Source: a virus
Length of the DNA stretch: 41,110 nt
Direction: 5' to 3' (one strand)
Virus record (IMG/VR): IMGVR_UViG_3300050821_008370
Span: 1 to 41,110 of that record
Below, piece by piece: positions 21,732 through 29,909 of the stretch. Within the stretch, counting starts at the first letter, position 1, and each line of letters starts with the position of its first letter. The notes under the pieces are model-generated. The model had not been told where the DNA came from and did not search any database. It was given only the letters and a program-made list of their open reading frames with translations. A program made the translations under genes and the position numbers.

Positions 21732-22966
21732 GCGTCTCCAGCCTGGTCGGTCGGGCGATCGCCGCCGATCCAGCCCTGGCGAAGCGTATTCGCCCAGCCT
21801 GACGTGTCAGTCGTCGACGCATTCGGATACAGCGCCGGATAAGCCTGATCGAGAGCCTGGCCGACGTTGATGTTGCGATCGGCCGTATTGATCATCTGCG
21901 CTGGCTTGTTGACGAAATATTTCGAGGCGAACGGACCCGCGATTCCAAGCCCCGTCGAGGCGATCTCACTGCCGCCCAGATAGTGCCCTGCAGCCCAGCC
22001 CGTTACGCCGGTTGCGGCATGGGCGACGATGCCGGGGTCAGTCGGTTGAGCCAGCGCGCCCTGCAGCTTGGCAAGCGCCGGCTGCGCCGGATCATTTGCC
22101 GGTAAAGCGTTTTGCTGAGCCTGGACGCTGATGGGAAGAGTATCGTCGCCTGACGCGGCGCGCGTGCGCCAATTCCAGGCCTCGCTGCCGGTTCCTGGCT
22201 TGCCCGTAACGTAATCCGAAACTCGCTGCACCGCCGGCGCAGTCACATCGCCTAGTCCCTGCATGACTGTGCCGCCGGCCGCGCCCCAGCCAGCGTCCTT
22301 GGCGACTTTCAGAGCGTCGATGCCGTTAGGATCGCCCGCCTGGTGCCCAGCCGAGCTTAGCGCCGCCGCAGTGCCGCCTTCCACCGCCGCGGTGCCGTAG
22401 CGCCCTGCGTCAAGGAGCTCAGCGCCGCCGCGGATAAGCTTGCCTGGCGTCGCCACCATCTTCATCTCGCCGGTGCCGGGAATAGCGTAGGTCAGAGCGT
22501 TGACGATCGGCCCCATTGGCCCGAGCGCTGCTTGTGAATTAGCGGTGCGAGCACGGATGTCCTGAAGGTTTTGTCCGGTTATCTTCGCTTGCGCATAATC
22601 CGCGCCGCCAAATGAAACATCGTCGAGCGCTGCGTTGCCGTAATCTTGCGCCGTTGGAGAGTAGGTCTTGGTGACCCAGTCGCGCCAGGTCTGAGGCCGA
22701 TCGAGGTTCGCCGGTTGCGGATGGAAAACGTCGTAAGCCAAGCCTGACCAAGTGCCGTCGCCTCGCGAGTCGCCAGGCGTCGAGGCGGTTTGTTGGACTG
22801 GAGTCGAACCGTAATCCTTAAGTCCAGGGATTTTAGTTGGCGTGCCCTGCGCAGTCGTTGGCGGCACCTGACCGCCTTGTGATTTCGGATAGACGGTCTG
22901 CTTCGGCGGCGCATTATCGTCGTCGCCATAGTCGGTTAGGCCAGGGATCTTCGTCGCTTTAGGCAT
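21719..22966 (-). CDS. Virion-associated protein, ejection-protein candidate (415 aa)
   Basis: Not recognised by family. Last gene of the late operon. The N-terminus carries two copies of TKIPGL(T/K)DYG (about residues 5-14 and 44-53), possibly docking motifs. The centre is Gly/Ala-rich with hydrophobic stretches (ALGPMGPIVNALTYAIPG; ATGVTGWAAGHYLGG) and amphipathic helices, as in podovirus DNA-ejection proteins that insert in the envelope. Position after the lysozyme-like virion protein fits an internal or ejection protein; this is inference. Confidence 0.6.
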   Translation of the reverse strand: MPKATKIPGLTDYGDDDNAPPKQTVYPKSQGGQVPPTTAQGTPTKIPGLKDYGSTPVQQTASTPGDSRGDGTWSGLAYDVFHPQPANLDRPQTWRDWVTKTYSPTAQDYGNAALDDVSFGGADYAQAKITGQNLQDIRARTANSQAALGPMGPIVNALTYAIPGTGEMKMVATPGKLIRGGAELLDAGRYGTAAVEGGTAAALSSAGHQAGDPNGIDALKVAKDAGWGAAGGTVMQGLGDVTAPAVQRVSDYVTGKPGTGSEAWNWRTRAASGDDTLPISVQAQQNALPANDPAQPALAKLQGALAQPTDPGIVAHAATGVTGWAAGHYLGGSEIASTGLGIAGPFASKYFVNKPAQMINTADRNINVGQALDQAYPALYPNASTTDTSGWANTLRQGWIGGDRPTDQAGDAQWW

Positions 22967-22969
22967 GGA

Positions 22970-24583
22970 TCACCAACTCGATGGAGAGCTACTGCGCAGT
23001 TTCCGCGTGTCCAATCCGCGCTGTTGCCAATTGTCGAGCATCTCGTCTTTGAGATACGGCTTGTCCGCGAGAAGCGCTTTGCCGTCTGCGATTTCCGAGG
23101 CAGGGACAGGCTGCGCAGCCGGAAGGGCATCAGCGCCGCTGCCTTCTTTGTAGAGTTGACCGCCTTTTTTGAAAGCGTCATCCAGCCACGGCGCGTATTG
23201 CGGATCCATGTTTGTGACGTTGCCGGTGTTTCCGTAGTTCGCAGCGATTGCTTTCTTGGTCTTGGTCGTCGCGCTGTTGACCGCGCCGTGGATGTAGTCC
23301 TCATAGCTCTGGTTGAGATTCTGGGTCATCGTGATCGCGTCTTTGAGCGGTCCAACCTCTTGCTGGGTCACGCGTGTGCCGGTGCCAGCCATGCTGTGCA
23401 TAGCGGATTCCGTCGTCGCGCCGCCGATCCGCTTCAGAAGCGCGACGGCTTGCGCTTCCTCGTTGGTCAATCCGACATATTTCGCCAGAATTGTCGGAAC
23501 ATCGGTTGCACCTTTGTCTTCCAGCGCTAGCTGAGCAATGGCTGATTTGCCTGGCGTTGTGAGGATGCTCTTCAGTCCGGGCGATTGCTTCAGCGACGCC
23601 AAATCGCCCTGCAGCGTCATGGCGGTTTCGTTCTTGTCGACGAGCTCGTTCGACGCCGTCTGCCGATCGTCGGACTTCGCCTTCTCATCCGCGGTGTATT
23701 GCGTGAACGATTGGATACTGTTGGGCGTCCACGGCATGGCTGAATCGGGCTGGCCCTTATGCGCCAAGCGCCAGGCGTTCTGCGCTTCGATCATCGCGGC
23801 GTTCTGCGTGCCTCCAAGCTCACCGACGATGCCCGATTTGATATCGCTGACCGTCGAGCCGGCTGTTCCTCCTGGGCCGCCGCCAGGCATGTTGTTTAGC
23901 TGCGTGAGCGTCGCCATTCCCGGCGTCGGCGTGCCGAGCGCGGCGGCGATCTTTCCGGCCATGCCTGGATCCGCAAGAATGCCCGCTCTGAGCGCCGCTG
24001 GGTCCATGTGGAGTTGCGCGGCAAGAGCATTGAACTTCGCTTGTCCCACTGGCGAATTGTCGTTCGCCATCTGACCGATCGCGTTGGCGCGGTCCTGGCC
24101 CTGTTGCTGAGAGCCCAGGCTCATCTGCGTCGCCGCGATCTTGGTCGGATCCGGCATCGTCGTGTCGAACATCCCCGAAACCATCTGCCGATCGCGTGGC
24201 TGGGCGAACGCGGCGAAGCCCATCCCAAGCGCCTTGTTGAAGCCCTGAGCGCGCTCTTGGTATTGGGTTAAATTCATCATCAAAGCGCCGAGACTTTGCG
24301 GCGTCTTGGTCGAATTTGGCTCTTGATTGGGTTGCTGAACGCCGGTCGCGAGCGCCGCTCCCGTGGCTGCGTCTGTCGCATCTGGCGCAGCGGCGGCTCC
24401 TCCGCCAGGCGCAGCCGCTGCTGCAGGAGCCGCGGCGGCGGCCGGCAACGGATTGCCGTTGGCGTCGAGCCCCAGCGCGGCGCGGTTGCGCCGCTGATTT
24501 TCATTCGACCAATCCGCGATGTCCTGTTCCGGATTGTCGGTGTCGCCAGTGACGTACCTGGCCCAATCAAATGGTCCCGCCAT
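22970..24583 (-). CDS. Virion-associated protein, unknown (537 aa)
   Basis: Not recognised. The start MAGPFDWARYVTGDTD is followed by a long Ala/Pro linker (residues 45-80). Then come helical regions typical of internal virion proteins, with Gln-rich segments (NLTQYQERAQGFNKALG), LYKEGSGADALPAAQP and a C-terminal helix. Three base pairs separate it from the next gene. Together with the 415-residue protein it may form the ejectosome; no enzymatic motif is visible. Confidence 0.6.
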   Translation of the reverse strand: MAGPFDWARYVTGDTDNPEQDIADWSNENQRRNRAALGLDANGNPLPAAAAAPAAAAAPGGGAAAAPDATDAATGAALATGVQQPNQEPNSTKTPQSLGALMMNLTQYQERAQGFNKALGMGFAAFAQPRDRQMVSGMFDTTMPDPTKIAATQMSLGSQQQGQDRANAIGQMANDNSPVGQAKFNALAAQLHMDPAALRAGILADPGMAGKIAAALGTPTPGMATLTQLNNMPGGGPGGTAGSTVSDIKSGIVGELGGTQNAAMIEAQNAWRLAHKGQPDSAMPWTPNSIQSFTQYTADEKAKSDDRQTASNELVDKNETAMTLQGDLASLKQSPGLKSILTTPGKSAIAQLALEDKGATDVPTILAKYVGLTNEEAQAVALLKRIGGATTESAMHSMAGTGTRVTQQEVGPLKDAITMTQNLNQSYEDYIHGAVNSATTKTKKAIAANYGNTGNVTNMDPQYAPWLDDAFKKGGQLYKEGSGADALPAAQPVPASEIADGKALLADKPYLKDEMLDNWQQRGLDTRKLRSSSPSSW

Positions 24584-24899
24584 ATGCTGACGCCTTCAGT
24601 TTAATGTGGGGTTTCGGCTTGCGCGGCGGCGGGCCCTTAGACTTGAGCCGGATATGCGGTTTGCCGTGCGCCGGCCGCTTAGCGAGGGCGGCGAGCGGCC
24701 CGGGCACGTTGGGCGAGGGAGCCATCGGCTGCGGGCCCGCCATGCCGGGAGGCGGTCCTTGGCCCGCCAGGCCGGCTTGCCCGGGCGGTTGCGGGGCCCC
24801 GGCGAGGTTGTTGCCCTGGCCCTGAGCCAGTTGCATCCGCAGCTGGTCTTCGGGATCTTCGTCGACTTGCTCGGAGAGAATGTCAGCTGGGTTGGGCAT
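24567..24899 (-). CDS. Small Pro/Lys-rich protein (110 aa)
   Basis: Starts MPNPADILSEQVDEDPEDQL behind a strong GGGAGG; the longer upstream frame is a shadow. An acidic N-terminus is followed by Gly/Pro-rich sequence and a basic C-terminus with two similar PHI(R/K)LK motifs (KPHIRLKSK, KPHIKLKAS). Overlaps neighbours by 17 bases at each end. Function unknown. Confidence 0.6.
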   Translation of the reverse strand: MPNPADILSEQVDEDPEDQLRMQLAQGQGNNLAGAPQPPGQAGLAGQGPPPGMAGPQPMAPSPNVPGPLAALAKRPAHGKPHIRLKSKGPPPRKPKPHIKLKASAYGGTI

Positions 24900-25512
24900 T
24901 CTGGCCTCCCTGGAGTCCGGCGAAGAACCCTTGGTTGTTGTAGTTTCCGGCCCCTGTGGTTGGGGCTCCCTTGTTCTGCCAGTTCTGCAGGAATTGCTGC
25001 AGGACGCCCGAATTTGCCGAGGGCAGCGCGGATTGGGGCACCGTCGCGCCAGGCGTTTGAATCTGACCCGGGTTGGCGAGCGCGGCGAGGTAAGCCTGGC
25101 CCATATTGGGCGCGGACGTCGGGGCCGGCGCGGGCGTGGCGACAGACGGCGCAGCGCCTGGCGTGAAGGCGGGGTCCGTGCCGCCAAAGGCGGGGCCAGG
25201 CCCGCTGCCGCCCGGGTTCATGCCGTAAAATAGGCTGTTCGCCGCGCTAGGCGTCGCGGTCGCTGGCGACGAATTCAGCGTCGTCGAGGGCGGCATCGCC
25301 GGCTGCGCCGACTGCGCCGGCTGACCGGCTTGCTGTTGGGCCACGAACGCCTGGTAGCTGCCGATCGGATTGCCGTGCGCGTCCGTCGGCGTGCCGGCGT
25401 ATTGCGCCAAGCTGGGCAGTGGAACGCCCTGATAGGGGCTGTATTTATTCGCGAACTGGCTCGGATCGAACTGAAACGGGTAGGGATAGATGTTGGCGCT
25501 GTTGTCAGCCAT
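24883..25512 (-). CDS. Low-complexity virion protein candidate (209 aa)
   Basis: From MADNSANIYPYPFQ; the four-codon longer start is unlikely. Rich in Ala, Pro, Gln and Gly with a short aromatic start, lacking clear globular structure. Not recognised. It lies between the peptidoglycan hydrolase and the small Pro/Lys-rich gene, overlapping both. Confidence 0.55.
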   Translation of the reverse strand: MADNSANIYPYPFQFDPSQFANKYSPYQGVPLPSLAQYAGTPTDAHGNPIGSYQAFVAQQQAGQPAQSAQPAMPPSTTLNSSPATATPSAANSLFYGMNPGGSGPGPAFGGTDPAFTPGAAPSVATPAPAPTSAPNMGQAYLAALANPGQIQTPGATVPQSALPSANSGVLQQFLQNWQNKGAPTTGAGNYNNQGFFAGLQGGQNAQPS

Positions 25513-27046
25513 AGCCGTATCCAATGTTGGGGTCGACGCCGTAGCCTAGCCCTTGCGGCGGGGGCTGGACTGAGTTGAGAGACACGCCTGGCACCTGAGC
25601 GTACATGGGGCCGCGAAGGCCGGCAGCGGGCAGTTTTGGGGCTCCTGGAGGCGCATCCGTCCAAGTCAGCGGCTGCGAGGCGGCGTTGATCGTCGTGCCG
25701 TAGGTCTGTTGGACGTTGGCGAGGCCAGGCGAAACATTGCGCGCTCCGGGCGCGAAGCGTTGGTTGGAGAATTGCGCCGCGGCGGGCGAAGAGTCCTGCG
25801 GCGCTTCTGTCGCCGGCGTCGCCCCCTCTTTGAGAAGCCTTGCGTTCGAAGCGGAGAGAAGTTGCTCCATCGGTGATGGAGCGTTGGTCGGATTGCCCTG
25901 TGCGTCTGTCGGAGCGCCGGTCAGCTTCGACCACGCCTGGCCGGCCCAGGACTGATCCGCCGGCGCGGCCGCGGGAGCCGCTGCAGAAGGCGTCGTCGAC
26001 GGCGCGGCGTCGGGCCCAAAGCCAGTCGTGTTTCCGGTCCCGTGATTGGCGGTCTGCAGATCGTAGACTTGCTGCAGCGTCCGCGGCCCGTCTTTGCTGT
26101 TGAAGACGGTTGGATTCGCCGCTGCCTCTTTCGGGAAAAGATCCGCGGCGTTCGCGCCGGGATTCTTGCTCATCTGAGCGTAGAAATTCGACGCTCCGCC
26201 TGGTCCGAGAAAATGCGCCAGCGCGACGTTCTTGTCGGTGATCGGCACGCCAGCCTTCGTCAGCGCGTCGACGTTCTGGCTAGTCAAAGCCTTCATCGCC
26301 GCGGTTTGCTGATCGAGGCTCGCGTCCTGAATGTTTTCCGGCAGGTTGAGCTCCGGATTCGCGGAGCGAACGCTGGCGTAAGTCGACGGCGTGAACTGGT
26401 AATAGCCGCCCGCCGCACTCCAGCCGCCCGTGGCGTTGGGGATGTTCTGCCCGCCCGACTCATGCATCATCTGTGTGTGGTAATAGTCGTTGACCGGTGC
26501 GAGCGGGCCGGCGATCGAGACGTTCTGATAGTTGATCTTGGTGCCTGGCACGCCTGGGCCCGCATATTGCGTCCCGGAGGTCACCGGCGCGGCTGCGGCC
26601 CAGACCTTGTTCCAGTCGCCGCTCGCTCGCGCTGTTTTCAGGCTGTTGAGAAGATCCGGCGTTTGCTCGAGCGGCAGCGGCGGAAGCTGCCAATGATTGA
26701 ACTCCTTTGTATTGCTGACGCCGTAGGGATTGTGCAGCCCGTTCGCCGCGGCGATCGCCGCCCATTGCTTGGTGATCGGACCATTTGGGCCGTCGAGGCC
26801 GGAAATGTCCGAGGCGAGCCCATAACCATGCGAAGAATTGCCGCCGGCGTCATAAGACGAGCCGGTCGTCTTGTCGTCTCGGTAGCCCGACATCACGCCG
26901 AGATGCAGCCCTGCGGCGTTCGCCTGGCGAAGCGCGGCCGCCAAGCTCGAGGCGAACGCTGGATTCATATTCGACGTGTCGCCAGGTCGATCCGGATGCT
27001 GGGAAAGCCCGTTTAGGTAGGCGCGATCGTCGTCGACGCTAGCCAC
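25505..27046 (-). CDS. Virion peptidoglycan hydrolase: M15 peptidase + lytic transglycosylase
   Basis: 513 residues from a GTG start with GAGGGG upstream. Residues 25-125 form an M15-type peptidase: SxHxxGxAxD at 71-80 (His73, Asp80) and ExxHW at 115-119 (His118), the zinc and catalytic set. Residues 190-290 look like a soluble lytic transglycosylase: MMHESGG with catalytic Glu196, then GGYYQFTPSTY (213-223) and ALAHFLGPGGA. The last 200 residues are Ala/Pro-rich. It would cut both peptide and glycan strands during DNA entry. Its location among virion genes, away from the lysis cassette, supports an entry role. Confidence 0.85.
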   Translation of the reverse strand: MASVDDDRAYLNGLSQHPDRPGDTSNMNPAFASSLAAALRQANAAGLHLGVMSGYRDDKTTGSSYDAGGNSSHGYGLASDISGLDGPNGPITKQWAAIAAANGLHNPYGVSNTKEFNHWQLPPLPLEQTPDLLNSLKTARASGDWNKVWAAAAPVTSGTQYAGPGVPGTKINYQNVSIAGPLAPVNDYYHTQMMHESGGQNIPNATGGWSAAGGYYQFTPSTYASVRSANPELNLPENIQDASLDQQTAAMKALTSQNVDALTKAGVPITDKNVALAHFLGPGGASNFYAQMSKNPGANAADLFPKEAAANPTVFNSKDGPRTLQQVYDLQTANHGTGNTTGFGPDAAPSTTPSAAAPAAAPADQSWAGQAWSKLTGAPTDAQGNPTNAPSPMEQLLSASNARLLKEGATPATEAPQDSSPAAAQFSNQRFAPGARNVSPGLANVQQTYGTTINAASQPLTWTDAPPGAPKLPAAGLRGPMYAQVPGVSLNSVQPPPQGLGYGVDPNIGYGYG

Positions 27047-28310
27047 CGAGCGCCCCTCTGATCTGAGGCGGCCGCACGCGCCGGCGATGCTGGGTGCGCG
27101 AAACCGGCGTCAGCGTCCGCAGCGCGCCGGCCGAGCCCACCGGCGTCGCGCGCGAGAGCGCGCCGAGCACGGTTGGATGAACGTGAAGCACGCCGGTGTG
27201 CGGATGCTGCGCGACGGCTTGAGGCATGACCTTGGCGATGTCCTGCGCCATCGGTCCGCGGGTTTTCGGAGCGCCTTTCTTCTGGCCTTTCCAGTTGAAA
27301 TCGTAGAGCGGAATGCCGGTCGGTCCGTGGACGCCGACTTTCTTTAGATTCTTCTTCAGCCGGATGTCCGACGTCGGCGCTTTGTAGATGTTGCCGAGCG
27401 CGCCGATGCCCGCGCCGGCGAGCGCCGCCCAGTCGGTGGGCGTGTAGGTCTGGGTATCGCTCGCGCCTGTTGTCGATTGGCCGTAGGGCGTCATGCCGAG
27501 CGCGCTCTGCAGAACGCCGAGCTCCTGGGTCGGATAGCCCCAGGCTTGCTGGAATTTCTGCATCTGAGCGTTGATCTGATCCTGCGCCGTCGACATTTGC
27601 TGCGTGCCGGCGGTGTTCTGCATGGTGAAGGCGTTTTGGGCTTGCTGGCCCGCCGTCGCCGCCGTTGCGTTGAGGCCGCTCGAGGCAGCGATATCGGAAT
27701 TGATCTTCGCTTGCTGCGCCGCCTGGTTGGCGGTCTGCGCCGTCATGTTGTTGCCGATGTCGTACTGCGCGCCCTGCACCGCTTGAGCGTAGTTCGCCTG
27801 GTTGAGTTGCTCGGCCATCTGGGTTTCGCCAAGCGCGCCCTGAGCCTGGGCCACGCCTTGCTGAACGCCGAAACGCGAGCCGCCGAAAGCGCCTTGGTTG
27901 ACGGCGTTGCCGGAATTCGTGGCGAGCGTCTGCCCCAGCTGTTGCTGCATGATCGGCAGCGTCGCGTTAATCACATTTTGCGTATAGGGATTTTCGTATT
28001 GAGACAGGTTCGCGCCAGCGAGCGTCTGCGGCAGAATCGACGAGGGCGTCTGGCCGAGCGCGCCGGTAAAGCCGGCAGTCGCGGCGTTGATCTGAGGCAG
28101 ACCAGCGTTGCCCGCCGTCGCTGCAGTATTCCAGCTTTGCTGCAGTTGCTGGCTAACATTAGGGGTCATCTGCCCCTGGTATTGCTGCAGCGGAGTCGTG
28201 GCGATTTGCTGTGCGAGAGCGTAATTTTGTTGCGCGGCGTCGTTAATCCACGGAGGTAATTGCGTGGTTTGTTGCGTTTGCTGTTGCTGGGAGCCGGTCT
28301 GTCCGCCCAT
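27039..28310 (-). CDS. S74-chaperone-like virion protein (423 aa)
   Basis: Residues 1-300 are Gln/Asn/Ala/Thr-rich and probably fibrous or helical (for example NYALAQQIATTPLQQYQGQ). Residues about 315-375 match an S74 intramolecular chaperone: SDIRLKKNLKKVG, IPLYDFNWKGQ, RGPMAQDIAKVMPQAV. A basic tail ends with QHRRRVRPPQIRG. Such proteins are usually annotated as tail-fibre-domain proteins; here the Gln-rich body next to the lysozyme suggests an internal or tail protein. Its stop overlaps the hydrolase start. Confidence 0.75.
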   Translation of the reverse strand: MGGQTGSQQQQTQQTTQLPPWINDAAQQNYALAQQIATTPLQQYQGQMTPNVSQQLQQSWNTAATAGNAGLPQINAATAGFTGALGQTPSSILPQTLAGANLSQYENPYTQNVINATLPIMQQQLGQTLATNSGNAVNQGAFGGSRFGVQQGVAQAQGALGETQMAEQLNQANYAQAVQGAQYDIGNNMTAQTANQAAQQAKINSDIAASSGLNATAATAGQQAQNAFTMQNTAGTQQMSTAQDQINAQMQKFQQAWGYPTQELGVLQSALGMTPYGQSTTGASDTQTYTPTDWAALAGAGIGALGNIYKAPTSDIRLKKNLKKVGVHGPTGIPLYDFNWKGQKKGAPKTRGPMAQDIAKVMPQAVAQHPHTGVLHVHPTVLGALSRATPVGSAGALRTLTPVSRTQHRRRVRPPQIRGALGG

Positions 28311-28312
28311 GG

Positions 28313-28672
28313 CTACAGATCCTTATGGTAGAGATAGCTGGTCGTTTTGATCTTCCAGCCGTTACGATCGGCGTCGCGGGCCCAGCCACGCCTCCCGTAC
28401 GCGGCGACCAGGTCTACGTTCATTCTGTTGGCGAAAGCTAGAACCTCGCCGTGCAAGATCCGGCAATCCTTGAGATCGCCAATCGCCGCCACGATTTCCA
28501 GCAATCGTCTCCGCGGATAAACGGAGATCTGGGTCACGATCCACGAATTGTTGTGGACGAAGCTCTGCATCCGGCCGTCGCTGATTCGCTCGAGGATGTC
28601 GTTGAGCGCCCATAGGCCGCCTTGGATGTCGAGCGCGCGGGCGAGCTTGCGGTGATAGAAAGCCTCGTTCAT
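28313..28672 (-). CDS. Conserved small phage protein near the S74 genes (119 aa)
   Basis: Starts MNEAFYHRKLARALDIQGG, overlapping the previous stop. Segments ISDGRMQSFVHNNSWIVTQI, RRRLLEIVAAIGDLKDC and NRMNVDLVAAYGRRGWARD follow a pattern I know from small podophage proteins with a GNAT-like look (central sheet, RRGW turn). Catalysis is not shown. It sits between two S74 genes, so a chaperone or tail-assembly role is possible. Longer frames upstream are shadows. Confidence 0.65.
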   Translation of the reverse strand: MNEAFYHRKLARALDIQGGLWALNDILERISDGRMQSFVHNNSWIVTQISVYPRRRLLEIVAAIGDLKDCRILHGEVLAFANRMNVDLVAAYGRRGWARDADRNGWKIKTTSYLYHKDL

Positions 28673-29754
28673 CGGGCCGCCTCGAGCGCTTCGACGCGCG
28701 CCTGAAGCTCCTGCACGGTGCGTGTAAGCGCAGCGACGACCGCATTCATATTCGGAGCTTGAAGGAGTTCGTCGTCCTTCTTGCCCGTCGCCGCCGTCTC
28801 GAGGAGATCCTCCTGCAATTCGTGAGCGATGAGCCCCCACCGCTCGCGCGAATCGGCCTCGACCACAGGTCGGCCGCCGCTCTTCGCGTGAAACGATTTC
28901 TGCCGATAACTGACCGGACGCAGTTTCTTGACCTGGTTCCAGGTCGAGGCGAGCGGCTTGACGCCTTCCTTGATTCGATAGTCGCAGGTTGGGTTGGGGA
29001 GTTCCCTTGAAGTCCAAAAATTGTAGTAATTCGGACCATCGGACCAACCGCCACGGTAGAAATTACCGTTGGCGTTGAGGCCGACGTTGAGCCCAAAGGC
29101 GTCAGGAACGACGAAGCTGATGAAAGCGTCGTTGCCTGGCTGCGCTATCAAGTAATGCAGCCCGGGCCCATTCTGGGAAATCGCGCCAGAAACGTAGAAG
29201 TTCACTTGATCAGCGATCGCAGCGCTGAAACGCATATAGCCGTCCGCGTCGAGGTCGATCGATGCGCCAGTCTGGTCGTTGCGCAGCGAGATTGCGCCGC
29301 CCACCCAACCGACATAGCCTTGGCGCGCACTGTTCTCGTCGAAAAAACCGACAAAGGCGTTGCCGCCGGCCGCATCGTCCGCCGTGATGAAGATCGACCC
29401 CGGGACGCCCAGGAAGCCCGTAAGCGTCCCGCCTTCCATCGGCAAAAACTCGCCCGATCCGATCGGCACCGGCGCGCCCATCGTCCCTGAGCCGAGCGCC
29501 ATCGGAGCCAGGTACGCGACCCCTGCATTGTCGACCTCGAGCATGTAGACGTTCGGACTGCCGCCCTGCGTGTCGAAGCCGCGTAGCATGATCCCCGGCA
29601 GCGCCTCCTGGTTGCGCAGCGAATCCTGAAAGCCATGCCGGCACCAGAGCGCGAAGTTGCGCAGATATTGCGAGGTCTGCGTCGACAGCTTGGGATCGTT
29701 CGGAACGTCGGGCGGCGGCCGCGCCGAGCTCGACGTCTGAGTTTGCGCGACCAT
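28669..29754 (-). CDS. Tail fibre/spike with C-terminal S74 chaperone
   Basis: 361 residues. The N-terminal 60 residues would attach to the virion; the middle is beta-rich with repeated Gly turns (GYVGWVGGAISLRNDQTGAS). The C-terminus is a clear S74 peptidase/chaperone: CDYRIKEGVKPL, VKKLRPVSYRQK, WGLIAHELQEDLLE, MNAVVAALTRTVQELQARVE. S74 domains trimerise the fibre and then cut themselves off. Preceded by the 155-base gap with twin palindromes. Confidence 0.85.
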   Translation of the reverse strand: MVAQTQTSSSARPPPDVPNDPKLSTQTSQYLRNFALWCRHGFQDSLRNQEALPGIMLRGFDTQGGSPNVYMLEVDNAGVAYLAPMALGSGTMGAPVPIGSGEFLPMEGGTLTGFLGVPGSIFITADDAAGGNAFVGFFDENSARQGYVGWVGGAISLRNDQTGASIDLDADGYMRFSAAIADQVNFYVSGAISQNGPGLHYLIAQPGNDAFISFVVPDAFGLNVGLNANGNFYRGGWSDGPNYYNFWTSRELPNPTCDYRIKEGVKPLASTWNQVKKLRPVSYRQKSFHAKSGGRPVVEADSRERWGLIAHELQEDLLETAATGKKDDELLQAPNMNAVVAALTRTVQELQARVEALEAAR

Positions 29755-29817
29755 TAAAGGCCCCCCTCGTTAGGGCGAAAACAGCCGCTCGTCTCGAGGC
29801 AATTATTGGCTTTCATT

Positions 29818-29880
29818 CCGAGAGAATTCGTTCCATAATTCTCTCGGAGCGAAACGACACTCGCAATGCCGTTTCGCTCC
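29818..29880. promoter_or_regulatory. Two tandem perfect 11-bp inverted repeats
   Basis: First: CCGAGAGAATT (29818-29828) / AATTCTCTCGG (29837-29847), 8-base loop. Second: GGAGCGAAACG (29846-29856) / CGTTTCGCTCC (29870-29880), 13-base loop; the two share the bases GG. No T-tracts follow in either direction. They lie 30 bases before the plus-strand HTH gene and 64 bases upstream of the leftward fibre gene, so operators or an mRNA leader structure are both possible. Confidence 0.7.
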
Positions 29881-29909
29881 TGACCACAACGAGAATGGAG
29901 CTTCTCATC

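Noticed and set aside
24567-25187. Longer 206-codon form of the small Pro/Lys-rich protein
   Set aside because: The extra N-terminus is Arg/Pro-rich shadow of the 24883-25512 gene, and the internal start at 24899 has a strong GGGAGG site.
26042-27016. 324-codon plus-strand open frame
   Set aside because: Antisense to the M15/transglycosylase gene, Arg-rich composition, no ribosome site; a shadow of GC-rich coding sequence.
27477-28259. 260-codon plus-strand open frame
   Set aside because: Antisense to the S74-like gene, Leu/Arg/His-rich, no start signal.
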